Positions 58,010 through 64,000 of a DNA stretch of 64,000 nt are shown here, in pieces. The stretch lies in assembly GCF_019578655.1 (NCBI RefSeq), contig NC_063265.1, positions 310,001-374,000 of the forward strand, in the 5' to 3' direction. How positions within the stretch are numbered: the first letter of the stretch is position 1; each line of letters starts with the position of its first letter. This DNA is from Ricinus communis. Its lineage: Eukaryota; Streptophyta; Magnoliopsida; Malpighiales; Euphorbiaceae. The translations under genes and the position numbers were made by a program. The notes under the pieces were generated by a model. That model worked only from the letters and a program-made list of their open reading frames with translations. It did no database searches and was not told the origin of the DNA.

Positions 58010-58310
58010 TGTTATACGCGCAGCAAACCCAAATTAATACAGTAAAAGAAATAAACGCAAAAATAAAAGAGCAAACATAAACATAAAATAACGCGCGGAG
58101 AAGAAAGAGGAAAGAAAGCAGAAGGGGAAGCGAGTGAGAAGAGCGAGTGGAATTTACTAAAATCGCAAACCCTAAATTTTTTTTAAAATTTCCCCAAATT
58201 TCTCAAACGCGCCCTTTCGCGCACTCGCCTTCCCTTCGATTCCACTGCTTTATTTTGTCGACTCGCCCTGTGTCTTCGCGTGCATTCCTCCTTTTTAAAT
58301 GAGGTTTCTC
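58010..58310 (+). promoter_or_regulatory. Probable FAR1 promoter and first exon
   Basis: This sudden GC-richer block follows the transposon nest and has three ACGCGC words (58016-58021, 58091-58096, 58207-58212), the core of the FHY3/FAR1 binding site, though none is a full CACGCGC. A purine-rich then pyrimidine-rich leader follows, with a candidate donor at about 58303 (AAATGAG|GTTTCT). The transcription start is not visible. Confidence 0.45.
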
Positions 58311-60343
58311 TTCTCACTCTCTCTATATATAATCTTTTTGGCTGTTTGGTTTCTGAGAAAATTTTATAAATAAAAAACTTGAAGTAGAAACGGAAATGAA
58401 AATGTCTTTAATTATGTCTCATTCTTCTTTTTTAATTTTGGGAGATATAATTAATGTGAGGGCTAGGGATTGTCAAGTTTCATTTAAGGACCTAGGAAGA
58501 AAAGGATCTGATCTCAATCAAATGGAGCAATGATTTGGTTTTTGTATTATGAATTTTAACAAAATTTCAGTCATTAACAAATCAATACTTATAATTTTAA
58601 GTCACTGGCAGTATTTTTCTAACAATGCTCTTTACAGCTTGTACTTTGTAGTTTAAAACTTCAAATGAACATCAATAAGAGTGAAAACAAAAAATTATGA
58701 AAAATTGAATATTTTTGGCATAGTTATTACAAGTATCTCGAGGGATTTATGTTTTGTTTTTCAGAAAAGTATGGAGGTAAAATGCAATTTCCACAATCTC
58801 ATTTACTATGTTTTAGCAACTAATTGTTTACATTATGTTGTCTAACTAAGAAAGAAAGCTAATCAAATGGAGCCTACGAAAATTTCTCTATAATATTACA
58901 TGTGGAAAGTCTCACGTTTATAGTTGGATTCTTGAATGAGAATATGAAAAATCTTAAGGGTCGAACAAGGGCTTATCTGGTGTTCAGCTTATTTGCAATA
59001 CAGAATTCCTTTTGATCTAACCTAAAAAATAGTAAATTGTGTTTGCATAAGGGGATTAGAATGGAAGGATTTGGGTTTCATATAATTTTTCGAAAGTTTT
59101 AACTTTTAGTCATTTGGAGAAGTCTTACAATAAATAGCATCTCTTTGGTTAGTTAGATTCATGACTAAGGATGGTAAGTTGTTTGAGGTTGAATTTGAGT
59201 ATGAGTCTCAATTGCCTATGAATAAGACACAATCTCAAATACACTTTTATATTTAGTTGAATGATATTTGTTTCTATATTTTCACAAGTTCAAATCATTG
59301 ATTGTGCAAATATTTGTATCTTAAACCTTTATCCTAATGCAAATACTAGGGAACTTGGTCTCTGTTTCCATATACCACTTGTTTAAATTTCGATTTAGTT
59401 TAATATGCAATACTAGAGAACTAGATAAAGCTGGTGAAATTTTTGGATTCCGAATTCCTTATTAAACTGCAACATCAAGGAACTGCATATAAGTTTGAGT
59501 ATGAGTCCCAATTGCCTATGAACAAGGCACAATCTCAAGTACACTTTTATAGTTGAACCATGTTTGTTTCTATATTTTCACAAGTTGAAATCATTGATTG
59601 TGCAAATATCTGTATCTTAAACCTATATCCTAATGCAAATACTAGGGAACTTGGTTTCTGTTTTCATATACCACTTGTTCAAATTTCAATATACTTTAAT
59701 ATGCAATACTAAAGAACTAGATAAAGCTGGTGAAATATTTGGATTCCGAATTCCTTATTAAAATGCAAGATCAAGGAACTGCATATGAGTTTGCATAAAT
59801 CTACTTTTTCACATACAATTTAGTTAGATATGCACGGAAATAAGCTTTGTCCTTCAGTTATTTTCAGTTTTCTTATCAAATGTGTGCTAATAACTTTGTG
59901 AAGCATTTCTTTTTGTTTGTAGTTAGTCTTTGATTTGATGCTCCAGTGCCAGTGCCAGTGCTTGTGCTTTTCTTAGGTTTTAGGTAGCAATGCTGACAAA
60001 TCTTATGGGGTTATTAATTAAATTTATCAGCCAGGATAAGGGCTGTCATTCTGATTTTTCTCATCTATTTTGTGTTTGTATGGGCTATCTCAGCATACAA
60101 TCATTTTTCTTATGTGTATTACAAATCACTTAAGTTAATAATTGACTGCTTAACCTGGCAATAGTAAGAAAAAAACTGAGAAAGCAATAATGAATAATGA
60201 GAGGGAAGTAATGAGCTTGGCAGTAACTTTTGAGTATTTGGTTTATGGGTTAAGTGTTCTCATTTTCTCTCGATTTAATTGTAGTATAAAATTTATCCTT
60301 ATGTTGTGCTTATCCCTTTTATACATTTCCATTGTCTTTTCAG
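58311..60343 (+). other. FAR1 5' UTR intron (inferred)
   Basis: It is bounded by the candidate donor near 58303 and the acceptor CTTTTCAG at 60343. AT-rich, with a 300-bp tandem duplication at 59194-59790. Short ORFs here are not conserved-looking. Confidence 0.45.
59194..59790. repeat. 300-bp tandem duplication
   Basis: 59194-59493 and 59494-about 59790 are head-to-tail copies starting TTTGAGTATGAGTC. They share long identical runs, with a few substitutions and small indels. A partial third start (GAGTTTGCATAA) follows. It lies in presumed FAR1 5' UTR intron sequence. Confidence 0.9.
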
Positions 60344-60384
60344 GTTTCATTATAGCCTATTTGTACAAATAGTGGATTTTCTTC

Positions 60385-60432
60385 ATGGAAGCTGATAATA
60401 ATGAGAGGAAGGAACCAACATGTGGTTCATGA
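60385..60432 (+). promoter_or_regulatory. Upstream ORF of 15 codons in the FAR1 leader
   Basis: An ATG at 60385 opens a 15-residue frame ending with TGA at 60430-60432. It overlaps the first in-frame FAR1 ATG (60401) out of frame and stops one base before the next FAR1 ATG (60434). It lies downstream of the acceptor at 60343, so it would be in the mature mRNA. Confidence 0.5.
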
Positions 60433-63400
60433 TATGGTCAACCTTCAAGATAATGTGCCTGTTGGAGATACAGTGGGTGAAAACAGGGTTGATGTTGTGG
60501 ATGAGGCACAAAATGGAGATGGTGTGGTTGCTAATTTTCCCAAAAGGGCTACTGCAATGTTTGGAGAGGAAACGGAATTTGAGCCATGTAATGGAATTGA
60601 ATTTGAGTCACATGAGGCAGCATACTCCTTTTATCAAGAGTATGCCAAATCTATGGGGTTCACCACTTCTATAAAAAATAGTAGACGTTCAAAGAAATCA
60701 AAAGAGTTTATAGATGCCAAATTTGCATGTTCCAGATATGGAGTTACACCAGAATCCGATGCTAGCAATAGTCGGCGATCAAGTGTAAAAAAGACAGATT
60801 GCAAAGCAAGTATGCATGTGAAAAGAAGACCAGATGGCAAGTGGATAATTCATGAATTTGTTAAGGAGCATAACCATGAGCTTTTACCAGCCCTAGCATA
60901 TCATTTTCGGATTCATCGGAATGTAAAATTAGCTGAAAAGAACAATATTGACATCTTGCATGCTGTTAGCGAGCGAACAAGAAAGATGTATGTTGAGATG
61001 TCAAGACAGTCTGGTGGGTGTCAAAATGTAGCATTTGTTGAAAATGACATAAATTCTCAGTTTGAGAAAGGACGAAACTTGGCTCTTGACGAAGGAGATG
61101 CCCACGTACTACTTGAATATTTCAAGCGCATAAAAAAGGAGAGTCCCAACTTCTTCTATGCATTAGATTTAAATGAAGAGCAGCGTTTGAGAAATTTGTT
61201 CTGGGTTGATGCAAAAAGTAGGAAAGATTATATGAGCTTTGATGATGTTGTTTCATTTGATACCTTCTATGTCAAATACCATGAGAAACTGCCATATGCT
61301 CCTTTTGTTGGGGTAAATCATCACTGTCAGCCGATATTGCTTGGATGTGCACTTCTTGCAGATGAATCTACATCGACATTTGTTTGGTTACTGAGGATGT
61401 GGCTCAGGGCAATGGGTGGGAAGGCTCCTAAAGTTATAGTCACTGATATGGACAAAACCTTAAAGGCAGCAATTGAAGAAGTCTTCCCTAATACCCGGCA
61501 CTGTTTTTCTCTTTGGCATATACTGGAAAAGATGCAGGAAACTCTTGCTCATGTAATCAAATGGCATGATGATTTTTTGCCAGAATTCAACAAGTGTGTT
61601 TTTAAGTCATGGACAGATGAAGAGTTTGATATGAGGTGGTGGACAATGGTCACTCAATTTGAGCTTCAAGATGATGAATGGGTTCAGTCATTATATGATG
61701 ATCGTAAGAAGTGGGTGCCTACTTACATGGGGAATACATTTCTTGCTGGAGTTTCTGCAACTCAACGTTCTGAAAGTATGAATGCGTTCTTTGATAAATA
61801 TATACATAGGAAAATAACATTGAAAGAGTTTATGAAACAATACAAAGTCATTTTGCAAAATAGGCATGAGGAGGAGGCCATAGCAGATTTTGATACTTCT
61901 CACAAACAGCCTGCCTTAAAATCTCCTTCTCCTTGGGAGAAGCAAATGTCAATCCTTTACACACATGCGATATTCAAGAAATTTCAAACTGAGGTTTTGG
62001 GTGTAGTTGGCTGCCATCCCAAAAAGGAAAGTGAAGATGGAACACATGTGACATTTCGAGTTCAAGACTGTGAAAAGAACGAGTACTTTTTGGTGTCATG
62101 GGACCAGACAAAGTCAGCGGTGTCTTGTTTATGCCGATTGTTTGAATATAAAGGTTTTCTTTGCAGGCATGCATTGATTGTTCTTCAAATCTGTGGTCTT
62201 TCAAGCATCCCAACTAATTATATTTTGAAGAGGTGGACAAAAGATGCAAAGAGCAAGCAGCCAATGGCTGAAGGAACAGAAAGGGTACTTTCTAGGGTGC
62301 AACGATATAATGCCTTATGCAAACTAGCCATTGAAATGAGCGAAGAAGGATCATCATGTGAAGCGAGTTACAATATTGCTTTTCGCACACTAGTAGAAGC
62401 ACTGAAAAATTGTGTGAATGTGAATAATAGTAACAATAGTCTTGCAGAATCTGGTGGCCTATTTTTGGCTCATCGTGAAGCAGAGGAAGAGAGTCAGGGA
62501 AATCTTGCTACAAAATCAAGTAAGAAGAAGAATCCGATCAGGAAAAGGAAGGTCGGTTCTAGAATAGAGTTGACAGTAGACATGCTTTTGTTCTAAATTT
62601 ACTGCTAATATGTTCCATATATATATCACTAAAGAATTGTGCTTCTCTATATCAGGTGCAATCAGATTCGGATCTCATGCTTGTGGAAGCACAAGATAGC
62701 TTGCAGCAAATGGTTTGTCCTGTTTGATTATTGCTCTGATGTAAACTTAATATTATAATAGTGTGTGTATTGGATCATCCGTCTAGTAGGCTATATGCAA
62801 TGCTTCGTTATGTATAGCCTAGTTTATATAATTATATTACGTCTGCATAGTACCTATCTTTTTCTGTTAATAAGCTAGATAGCTGCGATATTAAATTATT
62901 GAAAGGATTGTGCATCTACCTGTTGTTGATTTGGATGATAGTACTATTTAATGTATTCTAATACTTGCAGGAAAATCTAGGAACAGACGGGATTACCCTT
63001 AATGGTTTTTATGGTGCACAACAGAACGTGCAGGGACTGGTAAAGACAAACCATGCATAGAAGTTTCACAATAAATATTGTTTTAATTAAGCTACAATGC
63101 ACAGTTAAAGATGAACTCAATTTCGAATGTTGACATTTTCACATTAAATATTGTTTTAGCTGAGATACAATGTATAGTTAAGATGATACAATTTACAGTT
63201 AAGATGATTTCAACGTCAGTTGTGAACATTTTTAATTTGGTGCTAATTGCAGGTACAGTTGAACTTAATGGAGCCACCTCATGATGGTTACTATGTCAAT
63301 CAACAGAGCATGCAAGGGCTGGTAAGTTGTGAATAACTCTGATTTAAGACATGTACCAACAAAAGCAGTATTATGAACATTTTATGATGCCAAATTGCGT

Positions 63401-63752
63401 TCTTAATATACAGGGGCAATTGAATTCAATAGCTCCAGGCCATGATAGTTTTTTTGGGACCCAGCAAAGCATAAATACCCTGGTATGATATTAATGACAA
63501 AAGAAGTTTGCTTAGAATTTATATCCAGATGATGTCTCTGATTTCTACTAATTTATGCAGGGGCAATATGATTTTCGGCCTCCAACTACTTACATTTATA
63601 ACTTGCAGGTGAGCTCGGGAGTATATGACATGTTTTCTACTGAACTTTATTCTTCATATGATACTTAATGATTTTATCTTTCTTTCTGCTCACAGGATGA
63701 CTCTCATTTGAGATCTTCACACATGCATGGCAATGCTCCAAGACACGAGTGA
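60401..63752 (+). CDS. FAR1: FAR-RED IMPAIRED RESPONSE 1 (FAR1) homologue, 839 aa
   Basis: Coding exons by eye: 60401-62551, 62656-62712, 62971-63039, 63253-63321, 63414-63482, 63561-63608 and 63696-63752, all phase 0, 839 aa. The start may instead be 60434 (828 aa), whose context is stronger (G at -3, G at +4) and whose 'MVNLQ' resembles the FAR1 N-terminus. Residues 70-165 are the FAR1 zinc-finger DNA-binding domain (candidate ligands C110, C134, H157, H159). About 225-535 is the MULE-type core (D287, D349, D351, 'RHC..LWH'), and the SWIM finger is C576, C578, C588, H590. Residues 164-188 ('AYHFRIHRNVKLAEK') are an insertion absent from the FHY3 neighbour but present in Arabidopsis FAR1, which settles the assignment. 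With FHY3 it is expected to form homo- and heterodimers that activate FHY1/FHL in far-red light signalling in the nucleus. Intron 1 has the unusual donor GTCGGT, as in FHY3. Confidence 0.95.
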
Positions 63753-64000
63753 TGATGAAATATCGTACTTAGTAGGTGGAATAATACCTTTTCCCCTCTT
63801 TTTTCCGCACCTGAGATGGTAAATGGAGCTGGATGTTTACCTAGGAAACTAACTTTAGTAAATAGCCAACAGCTGTTCTCAACGAGCTCGAACATATTTG
63901 ATTGTCATTGCCCGAAATTAAACTGTGCATGCGTGTATAAGACTTCTTATAATTATTCTGGTATTTAGGCTTGGTCTTATCAATCTATCATGCCATGTGG
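63753..64000 (+). other. FAR1 3' UTR and downstream
   Basis: The stop codon is 63750-63752. Sequence to the window end looks like 3' UTR with no ORF of its own. The polyadenylation site could not be fixed and may lie beyond the window. Confidence 0.4.

Noticed and set aside
60190..60372. 60-codon ORF upstream of FAR1
   Set aside because: It crosses the inferred splice acceptor at 60343 and is hydrophobic, AT-driven sequence with no resemblance to a known protein.

Overview
This is nuclear DNA from a flowering plant, most likely a eudicot. It is AT-rich, carries intron-containing genes of the plant-only FAR1/FHY3 family, and is packed with nested plant LTR retrotransposons. I see no bacterial features, rRNA, tRNA genes or CRISPR. 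The species cannot be named from the sequence alone.

Two host genes, both on the + strand, frame the window. FHY3 (coding 12650-15857, seven coding exons, 840 aa by my splicing) has a GC-richer promoter near 6600-6800 and probably several kilobases of 5' UTR introns. FAR1 (coding 60401-63752, seven coding exons, 839 aa, or 828 aa from an internal start) has a promoter/5' UTR near 58010-58310 and a 5' UTR intron of about 2 kb. The two have the same exon plan: one 2151-nt exon carrying the N-terminal zinc finger, the domesticated MULE-type transposase core and the SWIM finger, then six small phase-0 exons, several of which encode a repeated 23-aa unit. In Arabidopsis the two homologues work together as transcription factors of phytochrome A far-red signalling; here they are neighbours about 45 kb apart.

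Region by region: 1-1790 is the end of an Athila-like Ty3/gypsy LTR with its primer-binding site. 1790-4630 is a decayed minus-strand element (LTR start TGTCAGCACCC) carrying a 22-bp minisatellite. 4720-6125 is a non-autonomous TIR element. 6600-16310 is FHY3. 16310-17897 is AT-rich with one small foldback element. 17898-about 20110 is a minus-strand Ty1/copia LTR interrupted by a 1041-bp TIR element. 20860-22075 is decayed repeat. 22076-36616 is a Ty1/copia gag split by a complete 12.8-kb Athila-like element (22630-35405, TSD ATCAT). 36617-37080 is a TGTCAGC LTR fragment. 37083-about 57900 is a small foldback DNA element split by two Ty1/copia elements (37292-49950 and 50338-57856). Each of these copia elements carries a 2.96-2.97 kb solo LTR with a perfect 5-bp TSD, and the first also carries an odd LTR-plus-PBS fragment. 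58010 to the end is FAR1.

The observations most worth following are: (1) the LTR+PBS fragment at 41070-42598, which ends exactly at the 18th PBS base and is flanked by a 30-bp duplication, as expected if a plus-strand strong-stop DNA had been captured; (2) an apparent internal promoter plus intron driving the third ORF of the Athila-like element; (3) the physical linkage of FHY3 and FAR1 and their shared modular exons and unusual first donor site; (4) a uORF that ends one base before a possible FAR1 start codon. All boundaries were read by eye; no alignments or database searches were run.
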